NCBI GenBank assembly: GCA_963281255.1 | Contig: OY725501.1 | Span: forward strand, 372,001-436,000 | DNA: 64,000 bases | Source of the DNA: Aphrocallistes beatrix | Lineage: Eukaryota > Porifera > Hexactinellida > Sceptrulophora > Aphrocallistidae | Reading direction: 5' to 3' | In this document: positions 31,836 through 43,900 of the stretch, piece after piece | Position numbering within the stretch: position 1 is the stretch's first letter | How the letters are laid out: each line of letters opens with the position of its first letter | Translations under genes and position numbers: made by a program | Notes under the pieces: model-generated | What the model was told of the DNA's origin: nothing | The model's input: the letters and a program-made list of their open reading frames with translations, nothing else | Databases searched by the model: none

Positions 31836-32435
31836 TTAGTAGTAGTCGTAGTCAGGACAGGGGTCACGGTTGTTGAGGGGGGGGTAGAGGGGGCCGTAGT
31901 TAGAAATTCTAACGGGTGATTGGGGTGAAATGGAATCATCGTTATCAACTTGGGAAGAAAATAATGAAGTTCTTTCAAACATTTCAGGTGTTTGACCACT
32001 TGGACTATGAATATCAAAATTCCTATAAGGATTCACACTACTAGAAACTTCACAAATTCTTGTTAAATGCTCAAACCCCCATTTCAATTCAATAGTTGAA
32101 TCAATGTTAGAATTCTTTCGAATCTCTTTGATCTCATCGTCATACATTTTTAGATTCTTCTTCTGGAGTTTGCTTGTCGAGTTACTCTTGAGACCTGTTA
32201 AAACTTGCTCTCGAACTTTAGAGATTTCTTTCAGTGACGCTGATGCCCTTGCATAGCTCTCTAGAATATCTCGTTCAATTTCGTCAACTTTCTTTAAGAT
32301 TTTGGCTTCTTCCTGATCAACAATCTTTCGTATACTTTTAAAATTCGTTTTTATCTCTGACTTTGCTTTTAGAACTCGATTGAGGAAATCAGTTTTCAAT
32401 TTTTTCATATTAAAATTCCCTTTTGATTCAGTCAT
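31836..32435 (-). CDS. Array gene 11: diverged member with altered start
   Basis: 199 residues. The usual MAESRESS start is replaced by MTESKGNFNMKKLKTDFLNR. The coiled coil is otherwise conserved. The tail is short, with YGPLYPPLNNRDPCPDYDYY at the end, no tandem repeats, and the family 3' context after the stop. Confidence 0.78.
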   Translation of the reverse strand: MTESKGNFNMKKLKTDFLNRVLKAKSEIKTNFKSIRKIVDQEEAKILKKVDEIERDILESYARASASLKEISKVREQVLTGLKSNSTSKLQKKNLKMYDDEIKEIRKNSNIDSTIELKWGFEHLTRICEVSSSVNPYRNFDIHSPSGQTPEMFERTSLFSSQVDNDDSISPQSPVRISNYGPLYPPLNNRDPCPDYDYY

Positions 32436-33072
32436 TCTCTTTTGTAGAAATCTGTACTCAAAATTAACAAGTATTTATACAAAATGATGGATTTGTCCAT
32501 TACCTTTAAAATAAGATTCGTTTATAAGTACGTATTACCCTTCATAGCCCAGTTTTTGAGAATCCCATTAATCTAGTGGTTCCCACGTGTAACATATATA
32601 GTATAAGAATCTCACATATCTACGATCTCATTAATCTACGCAACACTTCTATAAAATTGAATTTGTTAATTGTACAAAATTGTGGCATGCAACACAATTT
32701 ACTATGATATAATCCCATATGGACCATGGATGAAATATTTTTTCGCATTCATGGTTTCAGAATTCTCCACTAAAAATCATCCATGGTTACATAGTGTAAG
32801 AATCTTACGGGATCTCATGAATCTACACAAAAAATCTATAAAATTAAATTCATTAATTGTACATTTACGAGTGTCAGTAAAAAAATACAAAAAAAATCTC
32901 ACAAAATTACAAAAGAAATAGTTTTCAAAATTTAGAGACTGCACAAGTATTATCAAAGGTAACTACACTAGAGAAGCAACGAAGATGTGAATATGGAAAT
33001 ACTATAGTCAACCTGATAGGATTATTGCATGTTAAGGAAGAGAAAGCAGAAATTAGTCAGAATCAGACGATA

Positions 33073-33651
33073 CTAGGGGTAAGGGTCAGACCTTGGTACG
33101 GGTTTGCGGGGTGTGGGGTCGGAGTAAATGCTGAAGTCAGACGTTGGTGTGGGGTCGGAGTAAATGCTGAAGTCAGACGTTTGTGTGGGGTCGGAGTAAA
33201 TGCTGAAGTCAGACGTTGGTACGGGTTGGGGATGGAGGGAATAAGGATTCACAATGCTAGAAACTTCACAAATGCTTGCCAGTTTTTCCAACTTCCACAC
33301 CAATTTAATAGTTGAATCAATCTTAGAATTCTTTTGAATCTCTTTGATCTCATCATCATATATTTTTAGATTTTTTTTAAGTAATTTGCTAGTCGCGTTA
33401 CCCTTGAGACCAGCTGACACTTGCTCTCTGACCTGAGAGATTTCTTTCAATGAAGCAGAAGCTCTTTCAAACTTTTCTAGAATTTCTCTTTCAATTTTCT
33501 CAACTTTCACTAAGGCTCTCAATTCTTGGTCTTCAAGATCTTTTCGTAAATTTAGAAACTTAGTCCTTATCTCTGATTTCGTTGTTTTAACTCGATTTAG
33601 GAAATCAGTTTTAGACTTATCTACATCAGAACTTTCTCTTGATTCAGCCAT
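33073..33651 (-). CDS. Array gene 12: coiled coil with SDFSIYSDPTPT repeats
   Basis: 192 residues. After ICEVSSIVNPYS come three units of 12 residues, SDFSIYSDPTPT (36-base DNA repeat around 33115-33215), then a stop. The family stop context lies about 14 bases beyond. It is an early-stage repeat tail with few copies. Confidence 0.8.
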   Translation of the reverse strand: MAESRESSDVDKSKTDFLNRVKTTKSEIRTKFLNLRKDLEDQELRALVKVEKIEREILEKFERASASLKEISQVREQVSAGLKGNATSKLLKKNLKIYDDEIKEIQKNSKIDSTIKLVWKLEKLASICEVSSIVNPYSLHPQPVPTSDFSIYSDPTQTSDFSIYSDPTPTSDFSIYSDPTPRKPVPRSDPYP

Positions 33652-34258
33652 TCTCTTTTGTAGAAATATCTACTGTGAAAAACTGATTAACATTAATAGT
33701 GCGTTCCACCCATTACAAGTAATAGTTATTAATTAAAACATGTACAGCACTTTTGATGTTAATTCGGTCAAAATTCGTTTTTAGAACTAAGGCGAATTTC
33801 TAGCAAATACGATTTTGTTTGTTAATCTTAAAAAATATTTCTATAAGTACCATAATAGGCGCCAAGCACAGAGGAGCTGGGGCTTGCGTCCACCCTAGAT
33901 TCAAAGATGGTCCACAAACGCAATAAATGTTTGATGGGCCCACCCACCCAATATTTCCTGAGCCCGTTAAGAGTGCTTTGTAACGCGCTTAGCTTGTCAA
34001 ATAATGTGCTTTTGTTGCTAAATAACGCAATTTTAGCCAATAAATCTCACAAAATTACATCTATTAATACGGAGATAAGCCCAGTTTTCAACTAAACAAT
34101 TATGGTCTTAAATCTATACAATCAAATTATAAAATAATTTATATTATAAAAGAATAGCAAAGTTCAAGGGTTTGAGAAATAATAAAAAGAGGAGCGTTAA
34201 AAGATGAAGAAACATTACATGGAAATAAAATCAACATTCATATTGCCATAGCAGCTAA

Positions 34259-35008
34259 CTAGTAGGGAAGGTAAGTATTTCTTTTGAATTCTTTTTGCTG
34301 TAGCGGTTGCGGTTGATGTAGCTGTTGAAATTGCGGTTGCGGTTGATGTAGCTGTTGAAATTGCGGTTGCGGTTGAAGTAGCGGTTGCGGTTGAAGTAGC
34401 GGTTGCGGTTGATGTAGCTGTTGAAATTGCGGTTGCGATTGAAGTAGCGGTTGAGGTTGATGTAGCTGTTGAAATTGCGGTTGCGGTTGCGGTTGATGTA
34501 GCTGTTGAAATTGCGATTGCAGTTGCGGTTGATGTAGCTGTTGAAATTGCGATTGCGGTTGCGGTTGCTGTAGCTGTTGTTGTCGTAGTATTTGTTCTGA
34601 TCTTGTAATAAATAAAACTTCACAAATGTCTGTGAATGGATCGAGTTGCTTAAATTTCCACACCAGTTCAATAGTTGAATCAATCTCAGAATCCAGCTTA
34701 ATCCGTTCAATTTCTTTATCATACATCTCTAAGCTCTTCTTCAGCAAATCATTCGCACTATTACTCTTGAGACCAGCTACAATACCATCTCTGACCTGAG
34801 AGATTTCTTTCAATGAAGCAGAAGCTCTTTTACACTTTTCTAGAATTTCTCGTTCAATTTTCTCAACTTTCTCTAAGGCTCTCAATTCTTGGTCATCAAG
34901 ATATTTCCGTAAATTTAGAAACGTAGTCCTTATCTCTGATTTAACTGTTTGAACTCGATTTAGGAAATCAGACTTATCTATACCAGAACTTTCTCTTGAT
35001 TGAGGCAT
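34259..35008 (-). CDS. Array gene 13: coiled coil with QPQPQFQQLHQP repeat tail
   Basis: About 249 residues from the ATG of MPQSRESSGIDKSDFLNR; an upstream in-frame ATG (MNTMFFPKR) would add nine. The tail of about 105 residues is Gln/Pro-rich with units QFQQLHQPQPQP and LLQPQP, ending KEFKRNTYLPY. Its sequence differs from the gene 6 poly-Gln tail, but the linker (PFTDICEV) is shared, so these two form a subgroup. Confidence 0.8.
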   Translation of the reverse strand: MPQSRESSGIDKSDFLNRVQTVKSEIRTTFLNLRKYLDDQELRALEKVEKIEREILEKCKRASASLKEISQVRDGIVAGLKSNSANDLLKKSLEMYDKEIERIKLDSEIDSTIELVWKFKQLDPFTDICEVLFITRSEQILRQQQLQQPQPQSQFQQLHQPQLQSQFQQLHQPQPQPQFQQLHQPQPLLQSQPQFQQLHQPQPLLQPQPLLQPQPQFQQLHQPQPQFQQLHQPQPLQQKEFKRNTYLPY

Positions 35009-35170
35009 TCTTTTTGGAAAAAACATCGTATTCAATTCTAATCAATTGAGTTAAATAAATTTCTCACATAAAACATTATATTAAACCTATACGTACCGTC
35101 TTTCCCTGAATAAGCTCCTGGGTGCTCATATTTTTCATGAAGGTTAAACCCTCGGTGCTTATTCTTTTAA

Positions 35171-35343
35171 TGCAGATAACTCCGCTTAATAGAGTCACTG
35201 TTTAATCGGGCCACTTTTGGCAGGACCGGAATAGCTCACACACAGAAGCTAATACAAAATATTTTCGGTTAATAGCGTTCTCTGCTTAATCGGGGCAAAA
35301 TATCCTCTGACCGATGTGATCTTATTAAGCGGAGTCGACTGTA
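35171..35343. mobile_element. CGACTCCGCTTAATAG MITE
   Basis: Left end slightly altered (CAGATAACTCCGCTTAATAG), right end AAGCGGAGTCGACTGTA. Lies between array genes 13 and 14. It is enclosed by an inverted pair of CTCCTGGGTG/TTTCCCTGAATAA-like sequence at about 35098-35160 and 35350-35380, so it may have inserted into another palindromic element. Confidence 0.7.
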
Positions 35344-35799
35344 CTATTGAAATCCCCGGAGTTTATTCAGGGAAAGACGGAATCTAAGATTAGTATATGG
35401 AAGTACCATAATTTTGGCAAAAAAACTGAAATAGCAATAGTTATTTTGGCAAATAAATCCCATTCATTCCATTAGTTGCCAAAATAATGTTAATAAAAAA
35501 CACAATTTTTTGCCAGAATAATATTACATCCATTGTTTTATTATTACGAGTAATTCCATATTACAAAAGAGATGGCTTTTTTATCCATCGTCTCTTTTGT
35601 TGTCTAGAGTCACTCTATACAATCATCGACTTTGACTAAGATTTTAAAAAATAAATTATTAGTAGAGTAATATCAACATTTGGAATCGAATCAAAAATTT
35701 CACATAAATATACATTAGTCATATTTTCTATGATAAAATAATACATTAGAAATAATATTAAATCCTAATTTTAGAAATGTAAAAAAAACTACTTTGTAT

Positions 35800-36495
35800 T
35801 CAGTACGAAAAAAACGACTTGTCACATCGAATACAATCCAGTTCATCTGATTTGTTCATCTTATTACAATGAAGACATTTTTTCCGTGTTGGTGACCGTT
35901 TAGAGAAATGCTTAGATGGTGAGGTAGGTATCTCAGATGGAATTTCATCCTGTACGTCAACTTCTTCGGGAGAGTTTAGTTCGTCTATTATTTGGGAGTT
36001 TCTACTTCGAATTGTCAATGGTTTTAATTGCAATTTATTCAAAGTTGTGGTAATTTCACAAATTTCATTTGTTATATCAAAATGTTTGGAATTCCATGTC
36101 AGATTAAAGTTGGACTCTATTTTTGTGTCTCGAATAATCGTTTCGATTTCTTTGTCAGAGGTTTCGAGGTTCTTTTCGAGTAACAAGCTGTGTGAATTGC
36201 ATTTCAGGATTCTAGAAGTCTCTTCCCTTAATTCAATCATCTCTTTCAACCTAACAGAAAGACTTTCGTATTTTTCAATAATTTCTTGCTCGATTTCAGC
36301 AACTTTTAAGAGAAGATTCAATTCTTTTTCGTCAAATTCTTCCCGTATACTCTGAAATTTAGCTTTGATTTCAGATTTAACCATTGTTACTCGAGTCAGA
36401 AATTCAGTTTTTCTTCTATCCTCCTCGACGATCGCGATAATTTTGGAAGTTCGTCGATCTGTTGCAGGTTCTAAACTGATTATTGAATCAGCCAT
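35800..36495 (-). CDS. Array gene 14: diverged coiled coil with RanBP2-type zinc finger
   Basis: About 231 residues from MADSIISLEPATDRRTSKII. The acceptor-like TTTGTAAATACAG ends one base before this ATG, which supports it over an upstream in-frame ATG. The coiled coil is recognisable but diverged (KSEIKAKFQSIREEFDEKEL). The C terminus has C-x2-C-x3-N-x6-C-x2-C (CLHC, then N, then CIRC), the spacing of RanBP2-type zinc fingers, which bind ubiquitin or single-stranded RNA; the usual tryptophan is absent. It is the array member closest to lin-41/TRIM71, whose stop codon is 1.4 kb away on the same strand. Confidence 0.78.
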   Translation of the reverse strand: MADSIISLEPATDRRTSKIIAIVEEDRRKTEFLTRVTMVKSEIKAKFQSIREEFDEKELNLLLKVAEIEQEIIEKYESLSVRLKEMIELREETSRILKCNSHSLLLEKNLETSDKEIETIIRDTKIESNFNLTWNSKHFDITNEICEITTTLNKLQLKPLTIRSRNSQIIDELNSPEEVDVQDEIPSEIPTSPSKHFSKRSPTRKKCLHCNKMNKSDELDCIRCDKSFFSY

Positions 36496-36540
36496 TCTGT
36501 ATTTACAAAAAATATTTGTATAATTAATATGGCAATTCAT

Positions 36541-37926
36541 TTGATATACTATGTAAGGTATTAGATTAGTAAAACAGACAAATAAATTCTTTCACGTTTC
36601 CAACATTTTCAACTTATTTAAAATAATGAAATATTATATAAGGTCGCTATATCGTCGAGATTTTAAAACGCCCCAAATTTTCTTTATCGGTCAAAAAAAA
36701 CTTCTAACACCACTCCGTAGGATTAGTACAAAATCGGGGGAAGACATAATAAATTAGAACTTTTCAAGTTAATATAATGCGGAGGCTGAAATATTAGGCA
36801 AAATCTCTTCGATTTGTCACTAGATATTTGCATTCAGTTTTTTCTCTTTCAAACGTTTTTTTACTGGAATCACAGATTTCTAGGGCTAAATCGTTGGAAA
36901 TTTGTTAATTCTGAATAAATATGAGTGGAAATTTTAGAATCAAGAGCAATCATTGCTAGTAAAAAACGTTGGATATTTTGCGGTATAAAATTTCAGACAA
37001 AAAGGTATTCAACCGAGAAAAATAACATTTAAAATACTGAAACAGGGCCAAAAGTCTGGATCTGGAGTGTTTCCCTCAGGATTATTGGAAAGAGCGTTAA
37101 TGCGGCAATTTTTGTGCGGTTTATTCGGGTAAATTGCATTATTTAACAACAAAATCGCGTTATTTAACAAGCTAAACGTGCTACGGCTAACGTGCTTGGC
37201 GGGAAAAATTGATCTTCACGAATGGCGGAAAGATGGTCACGAAGAAAATTGGCCGCGGAAAAATGGTCGCGAGGAAATAAAACTCACTTCAATTTGAATC
37301 GGTTTCAAACTGAAAATGCTCACTTTCACACTGTACTCCTAACGTTTCCGACATAAAATGCCTACTTTCCCACTCATTTTAATTTTCAAACATTCCTGAT
37401 ATTTCCCCGCAACGAATTTTCCTCGCGACCATTTTTCCGCGACCAAATTTTTCCGCGACCATCTTTCCATCAACGGATCTTAACCCCCCTCCCCGATTAT
37501 AAATAAAAACATATCAAACAATGAATAAAACCAATCAATGAATAATCATTAAGATAATAATACATAGAAAACTAGAAGTCAGAATAAATGTGAGTCAATT
37601 CAAGGATTAGCAAGGCTTATTAGAGAGAGAGAGAAGAGACAAAAATACTGATTGAATCTAAAATACAAACAAAGAGTACTACGTACACATGCCAATAATA
37701 AATGTTTGTTGTTTTGAAACTCAACTAGAGGAGAAGCTATCTAAATACAATCTAAGGAGAATACAGACCTAATCTGACAGAAGTTTTGGTAGCATATCAC
37801 ATAACTAAGGCTTATATCAAACAGTTGTTCAGTAACAAACTAGCACTAAATTAATCTTGATGAAATCCAATAGGAGATTTAACTTGTGTGTGTATGTGTG
37901 TGTGAGACAAGAGAGAGAGGACAGCA
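36541..37926. other. Interval between array gene 14 and lin-41, presumed lin-41 3' UTR
   Basis: No coding region. It should carry the lin-41 3' untranslated region on the minus strand. It includes a hAT-like remnant (37068-37212) and an inverted pair around GGTCGCGGAAAAATGG and CCATTTTTCCGCGACC (37230-37470). I found no CTACCTC let-7 seed match on the minus strand in 37560-37926, and none was noticed further down. Confidence 0.5.
37068..37212. mobile_element. hAT-like MITE remnant (AGTGTTTCCC family)
   Basis: Left part GAGTGTTTCCCTCAGGATTA matches the element at 14322; the interior shares GCGGTTTATTCGG and TTATTTAACAAGCTAA. The right end is degraded. Confidence 0.55.
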
Positions 37927-40900
37927 CTAAAAAATCTGTATCCGAGAATTCCCAAAATCGACAACAGCGAATTTACCGTCTGGTAGAACAGTTACAGCTG
38001 TTGGTCGATCAAATTCGCCTGGACCTTGGCCATGGCTTCCGTATTGAGCTAAGAAATGCCCGTTTGGATGAAACACAACTATCCGATGATTCCTGGTATC
38101 AGCGACTACAATGTTACCCATACTATCAACTGCTAGGCCTTGTGGACGCATTAGATGCCCCTCTGCGCTTCCTTGACCACCTGTACAACAGAATAACATA
38201 AAACGAAATGTAAAAAGTGTTTAGGAGCGTGAAAATTTAGAATCCAATTTACCCTATTTTATAGTGTTATTTATCGATTTAGGCGTTTGAAAATTTATGA
38301 GTTTGAGGCTAGGAGCGTATCTATGGGGGACTGTAGTTGGCATGCATGCTCATAATACAGTCGACTCCGCTTAATAGGGTCATATCGGTCAGAGGAGAAT
38401 TTACCCCGATTAAGCGGAGAACCCTATTAACCGAAAATATTTTGTATTAGCTTCAATGTGTAAGAGTTATTCCGGTCCCTCCCAAAGTGACCCGATTAAA
38501 CAGTGACTCATTAAGCAGAGTCGACTGTACCATTCGACTCCGCTTAATAGGACCACTGTTTAATCGGGTCATTTTTGGCAAGACTGGAATAGCTCTCACA
38601 CATAGAAGCTAATACAAAATATTTTCGGTTAATAGGGTTCTCCGCTTAATCGGGCCAAAATGTCCTCTATTATGAGCATACATGCCAACTAGGGTATCAT
38701 ACACAAATAATTTCATTGTACTTCCTATCTTGGGTGCAAAAATAATGGAATTTATTTTCTAAAATAATGACATTTCAGTTTGTCTGCCAAAAGAACACAA
38801 TTTAATTGCCAAAATTATGGTAAAAATATGAAAATACAAAACGAACCTATAATTTGTGCGGTCCTTCCATTCGGATGTATCACCAGAATATGATGCACAT
38901 TGAAATCAGTCAAGATAATATGTCCTTCATCGTTCATAGTAACACCGCGTGGAGAATCGAAATTACCGCACAGATATCCTTTGTAACCAAACTTGGCCAA
39001 GAGAACTCCAGAAGTGTTGAAAATGAGAAGTCGGTGATTTCCTGAATCGCTAACTACGATTCTCTCATTATCTGGTGTGACAGTGACGTCATAAGGATAT
39101 ATCATTTGGTTGTCATTGGATCCCTAAAAATTGGAAAGTTTCAGTAAATACAGTGGAATTCGCTTATTAGCAACTTCCTTATTAGCAATATTGCTCTATT
39201 GGCAACCAATTTTCAGGTCCCAGGTGAAGATTTTGTGTTAATTCTGTTCCCTTATTAGCAACTTCGCGTATTAGCAACCATTTTATGAGCAAAACTAGAG
39301 TTGCTAATAAGCGAAATCCACCGTATTATTATTTATTTCGTTTGAATAAGAACATTCATGACTTTAGGCTGATTTTTTTGCAAGTTAATTTTTTTAAAAA
39401 AAAGCTGATTTAGTTAAATTTGATTGATCAAGTTAAATTTTTAAAAAAATAGCTGACATACAGCTATGAAATTTTTTACTTACAAATCTTATCTTTTTTT
39501 ACAAATTTTTATCTTTTCTTACAATTATGCTTAAGCTTCAGAAACCGAATCAAAGAGTAGTACCTTAGTTCCAAATGTGAAGAGGAAATTGGCATCCTTC
39601 TTGAAGACCTGTACTCTATGGTTATCCTTATCAGCGACCACAATATTGTCCTCTTTCGTAGTCGCTACACCTGCCGGTCGGCAAAACTGTCCTTGCCGAG
39701 CTCCTTCTGTCCCGAATTCTGACTTGAACGTACCAGATGAAGTGAATATCTGAATTCGGTGATTGCTTCGATCGCCAATGATTAGATCACCTTCACTATT
39801 AGTGCAGACACCTATGGGGAATTCATATGAGGCATAATCTAGGAGTTTGAATAGAGGGGGATGGATTGAAAAATTTGAAGATTTAATAAACTGTGGAGTT
39901 GGAATTGGGGTGGTGGGGGGTTGGATAAAAATGAATGAATGTATTCATACATTGTATTACGTATCAGGTTATCTAGAATTAGAATAGAATATTCCATAGA
40001 ATTCCAATACAGTCGACTCCGCTTAATAGGGTTACATCGGTCAGAGGATATTTTGCCCCGATTAAGCGGAGAACCTTATTAACCGAAAATATTTTGTATT
40101 AGCTTCTATGTGTGAGAGCTATTCCGGTCCTGCTAAAAGTGACCTGATTAAACAGTGACCCTATTAAGCGGAGTCGATTATACTTCTACAACGGGCTAAC
40201 CTCGTGGAACGGAATGTTTTACCATATACATATTCAATAGTTAAGCACATTGTTATTTAAGAACGATCTTGGTGTAAAAATTACGTCACGATTTTGGGGA
40301 GTTACACCACCATTCATATTTTTCGATGGTTAACACCACGGTTAAGCTGAGTTACACCAAAGTCTCTCAAACTTAAAAAACTAATTAAGCATTCTCCGCG
40401 AAGCGGACATCTCTCTATAACAGAAAAAGCCATGCCCCCAATGTGTCCGTTATTCGGAGATAGACAAATAACTACCTATAGACAATAGACCAATAACCTA
40501 CCCCAAGGTCTACAGAACATTCCTTCATCAGAGCCTTCGCTACCAAAAGAGAAAGGAATACTCGATGACATCTTAGCATAATCTCTGCCTCCATCAATCG
40601 GAAGGATGAATGGAGATCCCTTTATATGCTGACCACGAATGGCGACAATCAATTGATGCTCTCCTGCGTTTCGCGGCTTGAAATTGAGTGTGTAGATACC
40701 TTCTTCATCATTGCTGACGTCAACTTGAACGTTCTGACCATCTCCTGATTTCATCTGTACGAATAGTTTCTCTTTGCATTCGATGCAAGGATCACCGTTT
40801 CTGTAGAGTAAAGAACATTTCATAACACACTTGGGGTATCTGGGATTTTGTATAAGATTTAAATAAAATTTGAAATTTGGAGAAAAAACTTTTGAAACGT

Positions 40901-43900
40901 GCTGAATTGCCGAAATTTCCTAGATTCGATCACTAGACACGAATTTAAGTATTAAAAAAATCGAAAGAATCAATCTAAATTATTCTATTTGTTTTTTTTC
41001 GGAGAAAAACAACTGTAAATGATAAAGATCCCTTCTGTATGAAACTTCACTACTATATATATATAACTGAGTTCAGTGGAATTCGCATATTAGCAACTCC
41101 CTTATTAGCAATATTGCTCTATTAGCAACCAATCTTCAGGTCCCAGGTGAAGATTTTGTGTTAATTATGTTCCCTTATTAGCAACTTCGCGTATTAGCAA
41201 CCATTTTATGAGCAAAACTCGAGTTGCTAATAAGCGAATTCCACTGTAAATTATTGGAAAATCCAAAAAATCATTAAACTCACCTATCTTTCGTCGTGAT
41301 GACGATGTTACAACTCTTATTGATCTTCGGTCTCTTCAATCCATCTCCTTCAGCCGTACACAGCGGTGCATATGGAGCTGTGGTTACAGTAACTAAAGAC
41401 TGTAGAACTTTGTCCACAGAAGAATTGGATGTCTTCAAAATATACGTATCATCCTCTGTTGGATTTCGCGGGAATTCTGCGGAATTCTTTTCACGGAGGT
41501 TAGCCACTAGGTGGATCCGTGAGGCGAGAACTTCGCCCTTGTTTTGCTCCTTAAGAGCTTTTTCAGCTGAAATGGAAACAGTTTTCATCGACTGGAGTGC
41601 ACCTTCTAGCGAAACTTTCTGGTCTTTCAACGCTTCAACTCGTTTTGAAGTTATACTATTCACCTTAAAGATGGAAATTTTTGTATATAAAAGGGCGTAC
41701 ATAATTAAGTTATTATGAACGGTCAGAAAAAGCAACTATAATCTACTTCTTAATAGAAATTAATGTTAGTTGCAGAAATGTTTCAGTCCTCAATTTGTTT
41801 TGAAACAGGTTGATTGAGGAACTGGGAGGTGCTAGAAATGTAAAATTTGGCACACAGGTACATAATAATGAGTCTACAAGTGAGTTCGAAGATCTAATTA
41901 GGCGAAATCTTCACACCTCGACGAGGTGACAAATTGTGCTGACCAAATAAAGTATTTTGATTTGATTTGATTGATTTGATGTGGTGAAAGTGATTGGGTT
42001 GATTGGTTCTATCAAATGATTTGAAATTGATGAAAACTGCACTGAAAATAATTATAAAATGATTTGAAATTGATCCAAAACGCTTCTATTAAGTCAATCA
42101 AATCAATCTTTTGGATTTATCATTGCAAGATTAAGTTCAGAGTAGGGATTGGAATCGGATTTTTCGATCGGGGTCTGGTTCAAGATGAGAGTATTTAGCC
42201 ATCGGGATTTGCGAATAAATCAAACTTTCAACTAACTTACCTTCTTCCTCAACTCCTGTCCATACTCAGTAAGAGCCTGTGTGTACTGTACAACAGTATC
42301 TTCAATCTTCTTGAGAGAATCTGTACTTTTATGTTCCACTGACTCACTCAGCTTTGTGATGGATTTTATAGAATTTTCTAGAAGCAATACTTGAACTTTC
42401 GTCTTTGAGACGAGTTCTTCAATGGATGGCTTGAATCTAGAATCAACAAAATCTAGGTTAAGCAATACACTACAAATACAGTCGACTCCGCTTAATAGGG
42501 TCACATCGGTCAGAGGATATTTTGACCCGATTAAGCGGAGAACTCTATTAACCGAAAATATTTTTGTATTAGCCTCTATGTGTGAGAGCTATTCCGGTCC
42601 TGCCAAAAGTGGCCCGATTAAGCGACTGACCCGTTTAAACAGTGACCCTATTAAGCGGAGTCGACTGTATTTTGATTCTGTGATTGACCAAATATCTTGG
42701 AAACTAAGAAGTTAAAGTGAAAAAAAATAGAAAACCGCATATCGCATCCTCAAAAGTTTTTTTGTTACACTTTAGAATATATTTTTTATAGCAAATTCCT
42801 CCTTCCTACCCTTCATTTTTTGGATATACCAATAGAAAAATTTCTTTTATCTGAAATATTAATAATCGCCAGGCTAATTCCAAGGATATAAGGTATATTC
42901 TTACCTAACTTTGGCATGAAATTCTAGTTTCTAAATGGGATGGTCTCACACAAATCAAATGATGTGTAACCCTGATGATTTAGCAGATAGAGAAAATCGA
43001 AAATATATGTGCACATTTAATGGCTTTTAGACATTTATGTGAAAATTTTTACTCGATTTTCGCAAAAAGTGATTGTACGGGAAAAAAATCATACTACAGT
43101 GGAATTCGCTTATTAGCAACTCGAGTTTTGCTCATAAAATGGTTGCTAATACGCTGTTGCTAATAAGGGAACAGAATTAACACAAAATCTTCACCTGGGA
43201 CCTGAAAATTGGTTGCTAATAGAGCAATATTGCTAATAAGCGAATTCCACTGTAAAATAACGTATAAACCTACCGATCATACATCTCCCGGATATAACCA
43301 TAATTATGATGTGTGTGATCTGACATTAAGCAAGTTTTACATAACAGATATCCACACGTCTGGCAGAAATAAATCAAGCGATCTCCTTCGTGTTTAGAAC
43401 AATCACCATGTGTTTCGATACCATCTATCTGTTCATCAAGTGTCAACAAGCTATTGAAACGAGGTGTGGGGTAACCACTGGGAGATGCGGCACTGTTCGT
43501 ACTCTTGTTGGAGCTTGGAGAACACGAGTTGGTACTGGGTGAGGTGGTTTGACTCGAGTCTAGTATTTCTTTCGTTTGGAGGTCGATTAATTTGTGTTCA
43601 CGTGTGACCCTATGAAAAATATTATGTAAGGTTTGCTAACTCACTACTGGTTAAGTAAATTTGGGCGGGAAATCCATAGAAATGTGGGGTTTTACTATAA
43701 ATAGGGAAATCCCCACGTCAAATTTTGGAAAATATTATCAGAATTATGGCGGATATAAGAAATTATATCGAAAATACGAATTTAACTTTTCTATAGAGTT
43801 CATACACGAATGAGAATTAGCCAAAAGTTCTGTTAAAACGCAAATTTAGCGAAAACTCTGTAGAATCTTCTCTGGAAAGTTTCTCGAGTCTTTTATTAAT

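Noticed and set aside
42422-42715. Open frame across 42422-42715 and similar frames at 58580-58846 and 61498-61680
   Set aside because: These are frames through CGACTCC-family MITEs, repeated at several loci without a protein signature.
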